Source: Kitasatospora xanthocidica (GTDB taxonomy: Bacteria; Actinomycetota; Actinomycetes; Streptomycetales; Streptomycetaceae). From it: a stretch of 64,000 nt of DNA. Location: positions 1-64,000 of the forward strand of contig NZ_BNBY01000030.1 of the NCBI RefSeq assembly GCF_014656195.1, written 5' to 3'. Below, piece by piece: positions 55,536-62,743 of this stretch. The stretch's first letter is position 1. Each line of letters begins with the position of its first letter. The position numbers and the translations under genes are program-made. Under the pieces are notes generated by a model that was given only the letters and a program-made list of their open reading frames with translations, made no database searches and had not been told where the DNA came from.

Positions 55536-56231
55536 TCAGGACGAGGGCCGGGCCCGGACCCAGGTGCGGTCCTCCGTCAGGTACTGCTCGACCGTCAGGC
55601 CGGCCTCGGACAGCGCCCGCTCGAACGCCGCGGTGCTGAGCGGGCGGGACAGGAAGGTCTGGGTCCAGACGCCGTCCGGGAACGTGTACTCGCAGCGGAC
55701 GGAGTTCACACCGTCGCCGACCGGTGTGGCGGAGACCAGGCGGGACCACGCGCCGGGGCCGATCGCGGTCTCGCGCGGCAGGCTGAGGTGCCAGTCCTCG
55801 CCCTCGCGCTGCACCAGTACGCAGCCGTCCTCGGCGACGTGGCGGCGGCAGGTCTCCAGCAGTCGCTGACGGACCGTCACATCGCCCGCGTGCACCAGGA
55901 AGGAGGCGAGCATGACGACGTCGAAGCGCTCGCCGAGGTCCAGCGCCTCGATCGGGCTGCGCACCGTGCGGACCTCCTCGCGGACCCGGGCCAGCATCTC
56001 GGCGGACTCGTCCACGGCCGTCACGGTGAAGCCGCGGTCGGTCAGTGGGTGCGTCATCCGGCCGACGCCGCAGCCCAGTTCGAGGATACGGGCGCCGGGC
56101 GGCACCGCCGCCTCGATGACGTCCGGGGCGTCGCCCACGGGGAGGCGGCTCCACACCTCGACGGCGCAGCCGTCCGGGGTGATCGCGCCCTCGCCGGTTC
56201 CGTCGTAGCCCTTGCGTCGGTCGTCTGCCAT
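55536..56231 (-). CDS. Class I SAM-dependent methyltransferase
   Basis: A protein of 231 residues with motif I ARILELGCGVGRMTHPL (about 47-63), motif II FTVTAVDESAEMLARVR, acidic loop FDVVMLASFLVHAGD and a C-terminal beta-hairpin (SVRCEYTFPDGVWTQTFLSRPLSTAAFERALSEAGL). The TFLSRPLSTAAFERALSEAGL ending is typical of the Methyltransf_25/11 group acting on small molecules. The substrate is unknown. ATG codons at 56231 and 56240 are both possible; neither has a good ribosome site. The upstream region on the other strand carries the DUF4396 gene and its palindromic operator, so the two are divergent. Confidence 0.85.
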   Translation of the reverse strand: MADDRRKGYDGTGEGAITPDGCAVEVWSRLPVGDAPDVIEAAVPPGARILELGCGVGRMTHPLTDRGFTVTAVDESAEMLARVREEVRTVRSPIEALDLGERFDVVMLASFLVHAGDVTVRQRLLETCRRHVAEDGCVLVQREGEDWHLSLPRETAIGPGAWSRLVSATPVGDGVNSVRCEYTFPDGVWTQTFLSRPLSTAAFERALSEAGLTVEQYLTEDRTWVRARPSS

Positions 56232-56292
56232 GCCCGTCATCCGAGCACGGATGGGCCCGGGGGGAAAGAGGGCGTCGGAAAGGGCTTGCCGG

Positions 56293-56309
56293 ATACCCCA
56301 TGGGGGTAT
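56293..56309. promoter_or_regulatory. CsoR-family-like palindrome ATACCCC-N3-GGGGTAT
   Basis: Perfect 7-bp arms of the TACCCC/GGGGTA type recognised by CsoR/RcnR/CstR repressors, between the methyltransferase start and the His-rich DUF4396 gene (67 bp before its ATG). It suggests control by Cu(I), Ni/Co or persulfide. Confidence 0.65.
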
Positions 56310-56375
56310 AACTTCGATCATCGACGGAGTGAGGGAGACGGCGCCGGACGGGCGTCGGAGCACGCGGAGGACGAC

Positions 56376-56960
56376 ATGGCACACCCCGCACAGCACGAGC
56401 ACCACCAGCACGACGGGCACCAGGGGCACGAGGGCCACGACGGGCACGAGCACCACGACCACGGGCAGCACGGGCACGAGCAGCACGGCGCGCACGGCCA
56501 CCACCAGGCTCACAGCGGCGGAACGAGCTGGCGGACGGCCGCGCAGGCGACCCTGCACTGCCTCACCGGCTGCGCCATCGGCGAGATCCTCGGCATGGTG
56601 CTCGGCACCGCCTTCGGTCTGCACAACGGTGCGACCGTGGTGATCTCGATCGTCCTGGCCTTCGTCTTCGGCTACGCGCTGACCATGCGCGGCGTGCTGA
56701 AGGCCGGACTGGAGGTCGGCGCCGCGGTGAAGGTCGCGCTGGCCGCCGACACCGTGTCGATCCTGGTCATGGAGCTGATCGACAACACCGTGATGGTCAC
56801 CGTCCCGGGGGCGATGGACGCGGGCCTCGGCGACCTGCTGTTCTGGGTGGCGCTGGCGGGCTCGCTGGCCCTGGCCTTCGCCCTCACCGTCCCGGTCAAC
56901 AAGTGGATGATCGGCCGAGGGCGCGGCCACGCCTTGGTGCACGCCCACCACCAGCACTGA
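56376..56960 (+). CDS. His-rich DUF4396 membrane protein
   Basis: A protein of 194 residues. Residues 3-46 hold about 20 His in HEHHQHDGHQGHEGHDGHEHH-type repeats, a probable metal-binding tail. From TSWRTAAQATLHCLTGCAIGEILGMVLGTAFGLH onward it matches DUF4396: four hydrophobic segments (about 62-82, 87-105, 113-135, 150-175), Cys-x3-Cys in LHCLTGC, and ADTVSILVMELIDNTVMVTVPGAMDAGL. HALVHAHHQH ends the protein with another His cluster. GGAGG lies 5 nt before the ATG. With the CsoR-like palindrome upstream, a copper- or nickel-related membrane role is reasonable, but it is inference. Confidence 0.85.
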   Translation: MAHPAQHEHHQHDGHQGHEGHDGHEHHDHGQHGHEQHGAHGHHQAHSGGTSWRTAAQATLHCLTGCAIGEILGMVLGTAFGLHNGATVVISIVLAFVFGYALTMRGVLKAGLEVGAAVKVALAADTVSILVMELIDNTVMVTVPGAMDAGLGDLLFWVALAGSLALAFALTVPVNKWMIGRGRGHALVHAHHQH

Positions 56961-57056
56961 TCCGAGGCGCCGGAACCTCTCGCCTGCGGCCCGTGCCGAC
57001 CGTTCGACGGTCGGTACGGGCCGCGGCGCGTTCCGGCCCGCTCGTCCGTTCGCCCG

Positions 57057-57590
57057 CTACCGCGCGCCGCCCTCCAGTTCGGCCAAGGTCGCGTGCAGCC
57101 AGCCGAGTTCGGCCTCGGTGGTGGCGCGGGCGATCAGCAGCTGGCCGCGTCGGAACGGGTCCGTGAACTCCTCGGCGCCCATCGGGCGGTCGCCGTCGTA
57201 GTAGAAGCTCGCCGGCTCGGAGAGGAAGGCCAGGCGGCGGCGGAGCACGGTGGCCTGGGCGGCGGGGTCCGCCAGGTGGCGGAGGAAGGCGAGCAGGGTG
57301 AACCAGCGGTTCTCGTCGCTGATGTCCAGCGCCTCCGGCTCGCGCAGCCGGTCGAGCAGTGCGGCGCGGCCGGCCTCGGTGAGGTGCAGGGTGTGCCGGG
57401 GGGCGGCGGCGCTGCCGGGCTCGGTCCGGCGGACCAGCAGTCCGGCGGTCTCCAGGCGCTTGATCGCGGGGTAGAGCGTGCCGTCGCTGATCGGCTGGAC
57501 GTGCCCGGCGAGTGCGGAGAGGTGGCGGCGCAGCTCGTAGCCGTGCAGCGGCCGGTCGTACAGGAACCCGAGGATGGCGAGCTTGAGCAT
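57057..57590 (-). CDS. PadR-family transcriptional regulator
   Basis: A regulator of 177 residues. The N-terminal winged helix is diagnostic of PadR: MLKLAILGFLYDRPLHGYELRRHL (GYE motif), SDGTLYPAIKRLETAGLLV (GTLYPxLxRLExxGLL) and a wing RHTLHLTEAGRAALLDRL. The C-terminal helical domain (about 90-177) is of the Vir_act_alpha_C type and mediates dimerisation. AGAAGGTGG precedes the ATG. It is divergent from an alpha/beta hydrolase gene over 136 bp that contain two palindromes of the CCTCG/CGAGG type, so it probably represses itself and the hydrolase. The inducer is unknown. Confidence 0.92.
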   Translation of the reverse strand: MLKLAILGFLYDRPLHGYELRRHLSALAGHVQPISDGTLYPAIKRLETAGLLVRRTEPGSAAAPRHTLHLTEAGRAALLDRLREPEALDISDENRWFTLLAFLRHLADPAAQATVLRRRLAFLSEPASFYYDGDRPMGAEEFTDPFRRGQLLIARATTEAELGWLHATLAELEGGAR

Positions 57591-57612
57591 GGGGCCACCT
57601 TCTCATGGCGAT

Positions 57613-57662
57613 CCCTCGGGGCGAGGGTAACTCGCATGTGAGATACCTCGGCATCGAGGTAT
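57613..57662. promoter_or_regulatory. Two tandem PadR-type operators
   Basis: CCCTCG-N3-CGAGGG at 57613-57627 and ATACCTCG-N4-CGAGGTAT (perfect 8-bp arms) at 57643-57662, centres about 32 bp apart, in the PadR/hydrolase divergent region. The second overlaps a TATGGT -10 candidate for the hydrolase. Confidence 0.7.
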
Positions 57663-57726
57663 GGTTCCGATGTGCCCGGGCCTCAGTGCCCCGTGTTCCT
57701 GCGTTCCTGTCAGAGGAGTCCTCGCG

Positions 57727-58497
57727 ATGCGTCACGCCCCCGTCACCCCCAACGGCGACCTGATCCGCTGGGTCGAACTGCCCGGCGCCGAGCCCGCCCG
57801 GCTCTACCTGCACGGACTGGGTGCCACCTCGCCGGTCTACTTCGCGGCCGCCGCCACCCATCCGCTGCTCGCCGGCCGCCGTTCACTGCTGATGGACCTG
57901 CTCGGCTTCGGCATCAGCGACCGGCCGACGGACTTCGGGTACACCGTCGAGGAGCACGCCGACGCGGTCGCCACCGCGGTGCGGGCGGCCGGGCTGGACC
58001 GGGTCGAGGTGGTCGGCCACAGCATGGGCGGCGCGATCGCGATCGTCCTCGCCGACCGGCACCCCGGACTGGTGTCGCGGCTGGTCATGGTGGACGCCAA
58101 TCTGGACCCGGTCGACCCCGACCGGCGACGCCCCGGCAGCAGCGGCATCGCGGGCTACACCGAGGCGGAGTTCCTGGCCGGCGGCCGGGCGGAGGTCGCC
58201 GAGCGGATCGGCCCGTTCTGGTGGGCCACCATGCGGCTGGCCGGCCCGGAGGCGTTGTACCGCAGCGCCTGCTACCTCGCCCGGGCCACCCGGCCGACCA
58301 TGCGCGAGCTGCTGCTCGGCCTCGACCTCCCGCGCACCTTCCTCCACCCGGCGGAGGACGGCGAGTTGGCCGGCGCGGACGGGCTCCGCGCGGCCGGGGT
58401 CCGGGTCGTCGCCGTCCCGGACTGCGGGCACAACATCATGCTCGACAACCCGGACGGTTTCGCGGCCGCCGCGGCGGAGGCGCTCGGCCTGGGCTGA
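57727..58497 (+). CDS. Alpha/beta fold hydrolase divergent from PadR regulator
   Basis: A serine hydrolase of 256 residues. RLYLHGLGATSPVYF (26-40) is the oxyanion region, the nucleophile is S99 in VVGHSMGGAIA, and the late His is in VPDCGHNIMLDNPDGF (about H238). The catalytic Asp is probably in the FLHPAEDGEL segment. Without a signal peptide it is cytosolic; the substrate is unknown. The ATG at 57727 has GAGGAG upstream, so the longer frame from 57661 is not needed. Its promoter overlaps PadR-type palindromes. Confidence 0.86.
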   Translation: MRHAPVTPNGDLIRWVELPGAEPARLYLHGLGATSPVYFAAAATHPLLAGRRSLLMDLLGFGISDRPTDFGYTVEEHADAVATAVRAAGLDRVEVVGHSMGGAIAIVLADRHPGLVSRLVMVDANLDPVDPDRRRPGSSGIAGYTEAEFLAGGRAEVAERIGPFWWATMRLAGPEALYRSACYLARATRPTMRELLLGLDLPRTFLHPAEDGELAGADGLRAAGVRVVAVPDCGHNIMLDNPDGFAAAAAEALGLG

Positions 58498-58581
58498 ACC
58501 CGGGGCGCCTGCCCGGCCACCTCCGGTCCCCAGGAGCCGGAGGGCCTAGGCTGGGCGGAGTGCCCGAGAGGAGCCCGCCCG

Positions 58582-59505
58582 ATGCCCGTCGACGTCCCGC
58601 CCGCGCTGGCCGCGTCCCTGGAGGAGTTCCGCGGCGCGGACGGTCTCGCCTGGGCGGCTCGACTGCCCGCTCTGGCGGACGAGTTGCTCGACCGCTGGGA
58701 GCTGCGCCCGGACGGCCCGACCGCACACGGCGTCGTCGGGCTGGTGCTGCCCGTGCTGCGCGCCGACGGGAGGCCTGCCGCGCTCAAGCTGCAGCCCGTG
58801 GACGAGGAGACGGCGGGCGAACCGCTCGCCCTGCGCGCCTGGCGCGGCCGCGGGGCCGTCCGGCTGCTGGACCACGAACCCGCCTCGGGCGCCCTGCTGT
58901 TGGAGCGGCTTGACTCGGCGCGCTCGCTCCTCGCCGTACCCGACGACCTCGTGGCACTGCGCGTGATCGCCGAGCTGCTGGCCGAATTGACGAAGCGTCA
59001 AGCGCCCTCGGGCATCAGGATGTTGGCGGACATCTCCGGAGGGCTGCTGGAGCGCGCCCCGGCCGCCGTCGCGGCGTTCGGCGACCCTGACGAGCGGAGG
59101 CTGCTCGCCGACTGCACCGCCGCCCTCCGCGAGGTGTGCGGCGACCCCGGCGACCGGCTGCTCCACTGGGACCTGCACTACGGCAACGTCCTCGCCCCGC
59201 TCCCGGAGAGCGGCCGCGGCGGCTGGCTGGCCATCGACCCCAAGCCGCTCGCCGGGCACCCCGGCTTCGAGCTGCTCCCGGCGCTGCGCAACCGCTGGGA
59301 GGACGTGGTGGCCACCGGCGACCTCGCCCGGGCGGTGCACCGGCGCTTCGACCTCCTGACGGAGGCGCTGGAGCTGGACCGCGGGGTCGCGACGGCCTGG
59401 ACGCTCGCCCGGGTGCTGCAGAACGCGGCCTGGACGGCCGAGGAGGGCCGGACGGAGCTGGACCCCGCCCAACAGGCCGTCGCCGAGGTGCTCCTGGGGC
59501 GCTGA
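58582..59505 (+). CDS. APH(6)/hydroxyurea-type phosphotransferase
   Basis: A kinase of 307 residues of the APH_6_hur family (streptomycin 6-kinase and hydroxyurea phosphotransferase relatives). VVGLVLPVLRADGRPAALKLQPVDEETAGEPLALRAWRGRGAVRLLDHEPASGALLLERL covers the nucleotide-binding lobe, the catalytic motif is LLHWDLHYGNVLA (D and N of the Brenner motif), and AIDPKPLAGHPGFELLPALRNRWED is the family's metal-binding DPKP block. It may inactivate an antibiotic; activity cannot be known from sequence. GAGAGGAG precedes the ATG. It is a single gene. Confidence 0.9.
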   Translation: MPVDVPPALAASLEEFRGADGLAWAARLPALADELLDRWELRPDGPTAHGVVGLVLPVLRADGRPAALKLQPVDEETAGEPLALRAWRGRGAVRLLDHEPASGALLLERLDSARSLLAVPDDLVALRVIAELLAELTKRQAPSGIRMLADISGGLLERAPAAVAAFGDPDERRLLADCTAALREVCGDPGDRLLHWDLHYGNVLAPLPESGRGGWLAIDPKPLAGHPGFELLPALRNRWEDVVATGDLARAVHRRFDLLTEALELDRGVATAWTLARVLQNAAWTAEEGRTELDPAQQAVAEVLLGR

Positions 59506-59701
59506 AGCTGAAGCCCCGGCGCTCCCACGGCCTTCCGCAGCTCCCGCAGCGGTCCGGGACAGTCAGGCGGCTCGGGGTGGGGGTGTCGGTGTGGTGCGGC
59601 AGGATCAGCTGCATGACGGACGGAATCGCCTGGCTCGCGGAGCCACAGAGCATCTGTTGATCGTCGGCGCGGCCTGGCTATGTGCACCGGCAAGGCAGCC
59701 T

Positions 59702-60232
59702 CTAGTCGTCGAACTCGCCCAGGTTGACCAGGCTCACCCGGTGGGACCCGGCGTCCCACCGTGCGCACCTGCGCGGGTCCGAGTAGTGGTGCCAGTAGGC
59801 CGTGTGCTCGCCGCCTCCGGGCTCCTCGTCCGTCTCGACGCGGTCGGGCGTGCCGAACGCGGCGCGGAACTCCTGGTACGAGGACAGCCCGGAGAAGTGC
59901 GCCAGCCGCGGGCCGTAGATCGCGAAGCCGACGACCCTCCCGGATCGGATCCGGTAGGTGAGGTCGTCCGCGGTGTACAGGAAGCCCTTCGAGCGGACGG
60001 CGTCGTCCACCACCTGGGCCAGGGTCAGCACCCGGCCGCCGCGGTCCTCGAACTCGGGCTCGATGTCGTCCCCGCTCCTGCGCCGGGCGACGACGGGAGC
60101 CGTGGCGTCGACGATCAGTCCGCGCGGGACGTCGGCCGCCGGGGCTCCGAAGGCCACGCCGCCCATCGTCAGGGTCGTCAGGTCGAGGTCCCGGCGCGTC
60201 AACAGGTCCAGGTTGTCGAGGAGTTCGATCAC
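59702..60232 (-). CDS. Hypothetical protein
   Basis: A protein of 176 residues with no recognised domain. The opening MIELLDNLDLLTRRDLDLTTLTMGGVAFGAPAADVPRGLI is followed by a beta-rich middle (GFLYTADDLTYRIRSGRVVGFAIYGPRLAHFSGLSSYQEFRAAFGTPDRVE) and ends HRVSLVNLGEFDD. The RxGxVxxFxIYG...FxxLxxFxxxFGxPD pattern resembles SMI1/KNR4-unrelated streptomycete hypothetical proteins that evaluate ligand-binding, but I cannot name a family. The GTG start lies 6 nt past TAGACT, so the mRNA is probably leaderless. Separate from pxpB, which ends 96 bp upstream on the same strand. Confidence 0.65.
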   Translation of the reverse strand: MIELLDNLDLLTRRDLDLTTLTMGGVAFGAPAADVPRGLIVDATAPVVARRRSGDDIEPEFEDRGGRVLTLAQVVDDAVRSKGFLYTADDLTYRIRSGRVVGFAIYGPRLAHFSGLSSYQEFRAAFGTPDRVETDEEPGGGEHTAYWHHYSDPRRCARWDAGSHRVSLVNLGEFDD

Positions 60233-60238
60233 CCTCGA

Positions 60239-60244
60239 AGTCTA
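60239..60244 (-). promoter_or_regulatory. -10 box (TAGACT), leaderless start
   Basis: On the minus strand TAGACT ends 6 nt before the GTG at 60232; it also shows that the gene does not rely on read-through from pxpB. Confidence 0.5.
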
Positions 60245-60328
60245 GTGAGCGCCTCTGACAGAGCAGCGGCGGCCCTGCACCCGGCACCGGACCCGGCGGC
60301 CCGCCATCCGCTCGCGCCCGCCACCCGC

Positions 60329-60979
60329 TCACGCCCGCCGAGCGGTGAACCGGACCCGGACGCCCGGGGCCAGCAGGGCGGGCGGTTCCCGGTCGGTGTC
60401 CCACAGGGGGAGCGCGGTGCGGCCGATGAGCTGCCAGCCGCCGGGGGAGGAGCGCGGGTAGACGCCGGTGTACGGGCCGGCCAGGGCGACCGAGCCGGCC
60501 GGGACGGAGCTGCGCGGGGTGGCCCGGCGCGGGACGTCGTAGCGTGCGGGCAGGCCGGTGAGGTAGCCGAAGCCGGGGGCGAAGCCGCAGAAGGCGACCG
60601 TGTACTCGGGCTCGGTGTGGATCCGGACGGCCGCCTCCGCGGACACCCCCCACAGCGCGGCGACCTCGGCAAGGTCGGCGCCGTCGTACACGGTCGGGAC
60701 CTCCAGCAGCGGTCCGCGTGCCGTCTCGGCGGTGGCCGGACGGGCCGTGCGCAGCAGCCGGGCCACCGCGTCGACGTCCGCTACGCCGTCCAGCAGCACC
60801 GTGCGGGCGGCCGGCACCAGTTCCTCGACCTCGCCGAGCACCCCGGCCTCCCGCTGCTCGCGCAGCCACCCGTACAGCGCCGCGACCTCGGCCGTCCCGG
60901 GCAGCTCGACCAGCAGCGCTCCCTCGCCGACCCGCCGCACCTCGCCGACCGGTCGCACCGACTCGTCCGACCCCGTCAC
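60329..60979 (-). CDS. pxpB: 5-oxoprolinase subunit B (PxpB/KipI family)
   Basis: A protein of about 216 residues of the KipI/PxpB family (carboxyltransferase domain 1). VGEGALLVELPG begins it; EVPTVYDGADLAEVAALWGVSAEAAVRIHTEPEYTVAFCGFAPGFGYLTGLP and RRATPRSSVPAGSVALAGPYTGVYPRSSPGGWQLIGRT contain the catalytic-site segments. With PxpA and PxpC it cleaves 5-oxoproline to glutamate using ATP; the Bacillus homologue KipI also inhibits a sporulation kinase. The start is ambiguous: GTG 60979, ATG 60997, GTG 61000 and GTG 61018 are all in frame inside a tandem repeat with several GGGAGG sites. No pxpC follows here. Confidence 0.88.
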   Translation of the reverse strand: MTGSDESVRPVGEVRRVGEGALLVELPGTAEVAALYGWLREQREAGVLGEVEELVPAARTVLLDGVADVDAVARLLRTARPATAETARGPLLEVPTVYDGADLAEVAALWGVSAEAAVRIHTEPEYTVAFCGFAPGFGYLTGLPARYDVPRRATPRSSVPAGSVALAGPYTGVYPRSSPGGWQLIGRTALPLWDTDREPPALLAPGVRVRFTARRA

Positions 60980-61053
60980 GCCGCCTCCCGACCCCATCAC
61001 GCCGCCTCCCGCCGTCACGTGAACGCCTCCACTCGTCACGTGAACGCCTCCAC
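60969..61053. repeat. Tandem repeat across the pxpA-pxpB junction
   Basis: Four units of 21, 21, 22 and 21 bp: 60969-60989, 60990-61010, 61011-61032 and 61033-61053. On the coding (minus) strand each unit carries a GGAGG-like ribosome site followed by GTGA. The unit nearest pxpA holds the pxpA stop; the last holds the favoured pxpB start. Two subtypes alternate as 2+2 (GGAGGCGTTCACGTGAC, then GGGAGGCGGCGTGA). Confidence 0.8.
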
Positions 61054-61812
61054 CCGGACCCCGGCCGAGGCCAGGCCGCCGCGCACCCGCCAGGCGAGCT
61101 GGGCGGCGCCGGGGGTGTCGCCGTGAACGCAGAGCGAGCGGGCCTCGACGGCGATCCGCTCGCCGGTGACGCACTCCACCGAGCCGTCCCGGGCGATGTC
61201 GACGGCGCGGGTGATCACCGACTCGGGGTCGTGCACCACCGCCCCGGGCTCCCGGCGCGGGACGAGGGTGCCGGTGCGGGTGTAGGCCCGGTCGGCGAAG
61301 GCCTCGGTGACCACCGGCAGTCCGACTCCCTCGGCGACCTCGAGGAACCGGGAGCCCGGCAGGCCGAGGACGGGCAGCGGGCCGTCACAGACCGCGCCGG
61401 CCCGCAGCACGCCGGCCACCACGGCCTCGGCCTGGTCGGAGTCGGTGACCACCCGGTTGTAGAGCGCGCCGTGCGGTTTGACGTAGGAGACCTTGGAGCC
61501 GGCGGCGCGGGCGAACACCTGGAGGGCGCCGATCTGGTACGCGATCTCGTCGGCGAGTTCCTCCGGCGGGACGTCCATCGCGCGGCGGCCGAAGCCGGCC
61601 AGGTCGCGGTAGGAGACCTGGGCGCCGATCCGGACGCCGCGCTCGGCGGCCAGTGCGCAGACCCGGCGCATCGTCGACGGGTCCCCGGCGTGGAAGCCGC
61701 AGGCGACGTTGGCGCTGGTCACCACGGACAGCAGTGCCTCGTCGTCGGTCAGCGTCCAGCGCCCGAACCCCTCGCCGAGGTCCGCATTGAGATCGATCAC
61801 CGCATCGGCCAC
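61036..61812 (-). CDS. pxpA: 5-oxoprolinase subunit A (LamB/YcsF family)
   Basis: PxpA, 258 residues, the usual length. It shows every family block: IDLNADLGEGFGRW (6-19), SVVTSANVACGFHAGDP (about 29-45, metal/phosphate binding), GVRIGAQVSYRDLAGFGRRAM, VSYVKPHGALYNRVVTD, EAFADRAYTRTGTLVPRREPGAVVHD and LCVHGDTPGAAQLA. With PxpB and PxpC it forms ATP-dependent 5-oxoprolinase, which recycles spontaneously formed pyroglutamate. It begins with GTG, after GGGAGGCGGAC. It is transcribed with pxpB; the stop lies inside the tandem repeat that also holds the pxpB starts. Confidence 0.94.
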   Translation of the reverse strand: MADAVIDLNADLGEGFGRWTLTDDEALLSVVTSANVACGFHAGDPSTMRRVCALAAERGVRIGAQVSYRDLAGFGRRAMDVPPEELADEIAYQIGALQVFARAAGSKVSYVKPHGALYNRVVTDSDQAEAVVAGVLRAGAVCDGPLPVLGLPGSRFLEVAEGVGLPVVTEAFADRAYTRTGTLVPRREPGAVVHDPESVITRAVDIARDGSVECVTGERIAVEARSLCVHGDTPGAAQLAWRVRGGLASAGVRVEAFT

Positions 61813-61916
61813 GTCCGTCCGCCTCCCAGCAGCTGTTGAGCCAGATGGTAGGGCCTGCGGATGAAGGCCGTTGTCCGTGGCCCGGGCCCCCGGGGAGCCC
61901 CACGGCGTGTGACCCG

Positions 61917-61957
61917 GCCCGTACGCCCCGGGGCGGCGCCACAGGGGGCGTACGGGC
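61917..61957 (-). terminator. Hairpin terminator after the 61967-62518 gene
   Basis: GCCCGTACGCCCC (61917-61929) pairs perfectly with GGGGCGTACGGGC (61945-61957), just past the stop of the minus-strand membrane protein gene. Confidence 0.8.
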
Positions 61958-61966
61958 CGGACCGGC

Positions 61967-62518
61967 TCAGCGGGTGGGCGCCGGTTCCGGGAAGGAACGT
62001 TCCAGCGGACGGAGGGCCCGCAGCACGATCAGCAGCGGGATGACACCGAAGACGCCGAACGACATGTCGATGAATCGCCACACCACCGGGATCCCCCGCA
62101 GCGGCCCGCAGATCAGCGCCAGCGGGATCACCGCCCCGCAGGCGAGCACGGCCCAGCGGAGCACCCAGATGTTGCGGACCGGGTCCTTGAGCGGCCCCCA
62201 GAAGGCGGCGGCGATCACCAGGTGGGCGAAGGCCAGCCAGTCGGTGCCGTAGGCCAGGAAGGGGTAGCGCTCGTCGGTCTCGGCGATGCCCGTGTGGACC
62301 CGTTCGAACCAGGCCGTCACGGCGGGGAAGTGGTCGGTCAGCGGGGCGGCCGGGCCGGTGACGAAGTCGACCAGCAGGCGGGTCTCGGTCTCCAGGGGGA
62401 AGGCGGTCAGGCCGCTGAGCACCAGGCAGACCAGGAAGAACCACAGCCAGCGCCGGACCCTGCGCAGGACGACCGCGGGGTCGCCGTCCATGTCGCGAAC
62501 CTCGTCCACTCTGTCCAC
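61967..62518 (-). CDS. Four-helix membrane protein of unknown function
   Basis: A protein of about 183 residues with four hydrophobic segments: WLWFFLVCLVLSGLTAFPL (about 22-42), YGTDWLAFAHLVIAAAFW (about 92-108), WVLRWAVLACGAVIPLALICG (about 117-137) and MSFGVFGVIPLLIVLRAL (about 151-168). YPFLAYGTDWLAFAHLVIAAAFWGPLKDPVRNIWVLRW is its best-conserved-looking part. I recognise no family. GTG 62518 is preferred because GGAGG lies 8 nt upstream; GTG 62542 is the longest option. A promoter with an overlapping palindrome sits about 85 bp upstream. Confidence 0.75.
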   Translation of the reverse strand: MDRVDEVRDMDGDPAVVLRRVRRWLWFFLVCLVLSGLTAFPLETETRLLVDFVTGPAAPLTDHFPAVTAWFERVHTGIAETDERYPFLAYGTDWLAFAHLVIAAAFWGPLKDPVRNIWVLRWAVLACGAVIPLALICGPLRGIPVVWRFIDMSFGVFGVIPLLIVLRALRPLERSFPEPAPTR

Positions 62519-62601
62519 CGCGTACACCTCCGTGCCGGGCACCCCGGGCGGACCGGCGTGCCGAACTGCGGGCGGATCCTTGTCCCGCCTGCGCGGAACC
62601 G

Positions 62602-62631
62602 ACTCTAGACCCTTCTTTTGAACATGTTCAA
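62602..62631 (-). promoter_or_regulatory. Promoter with palindromic -35 region
   Basis: Minus strand: TTGAAC (-35, 62626-62631), 18-bp spacer, TAGAGT (-10, 62602-62607). The -35 lies inside the perfect 14-bp palindrome TTGAACATGTTCAA (62618-62631). The GAAC and GTTC halves are 2 bp apart, not 4 as in an actinobacterial LexA box. Confidence 0.65.
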
Positions 62632-62700
62632 CTTGCCTCCAGGTGATCCCCGGAACCCCCTGGCGCCGCCCGGGGACGCGAAGGCGCCCGGAAACGCGAA

Positions 62701-62730
62701 GGTGCCCGGGTGCCGAAGCACCCGGGCACC
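62701..62730 (-). terminator. Hairpin terminator after the IPT/TIG protein gene
   Basis: A 13-bp perfect stem (62701-62713 with 62718-62730) closed by a CGAA tetraloop, 14 nt past the stop codon. Confidence 0.85.
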
Positions 62731-62743
62731 GACCGTGCTGGTG

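Noticed and set aside
62618..62631. LexA/SOS box
   Set aside because: GAAC and GTTC halves are separated by 2 bp rather than the 4 bp of the actinobacterial LexA box.
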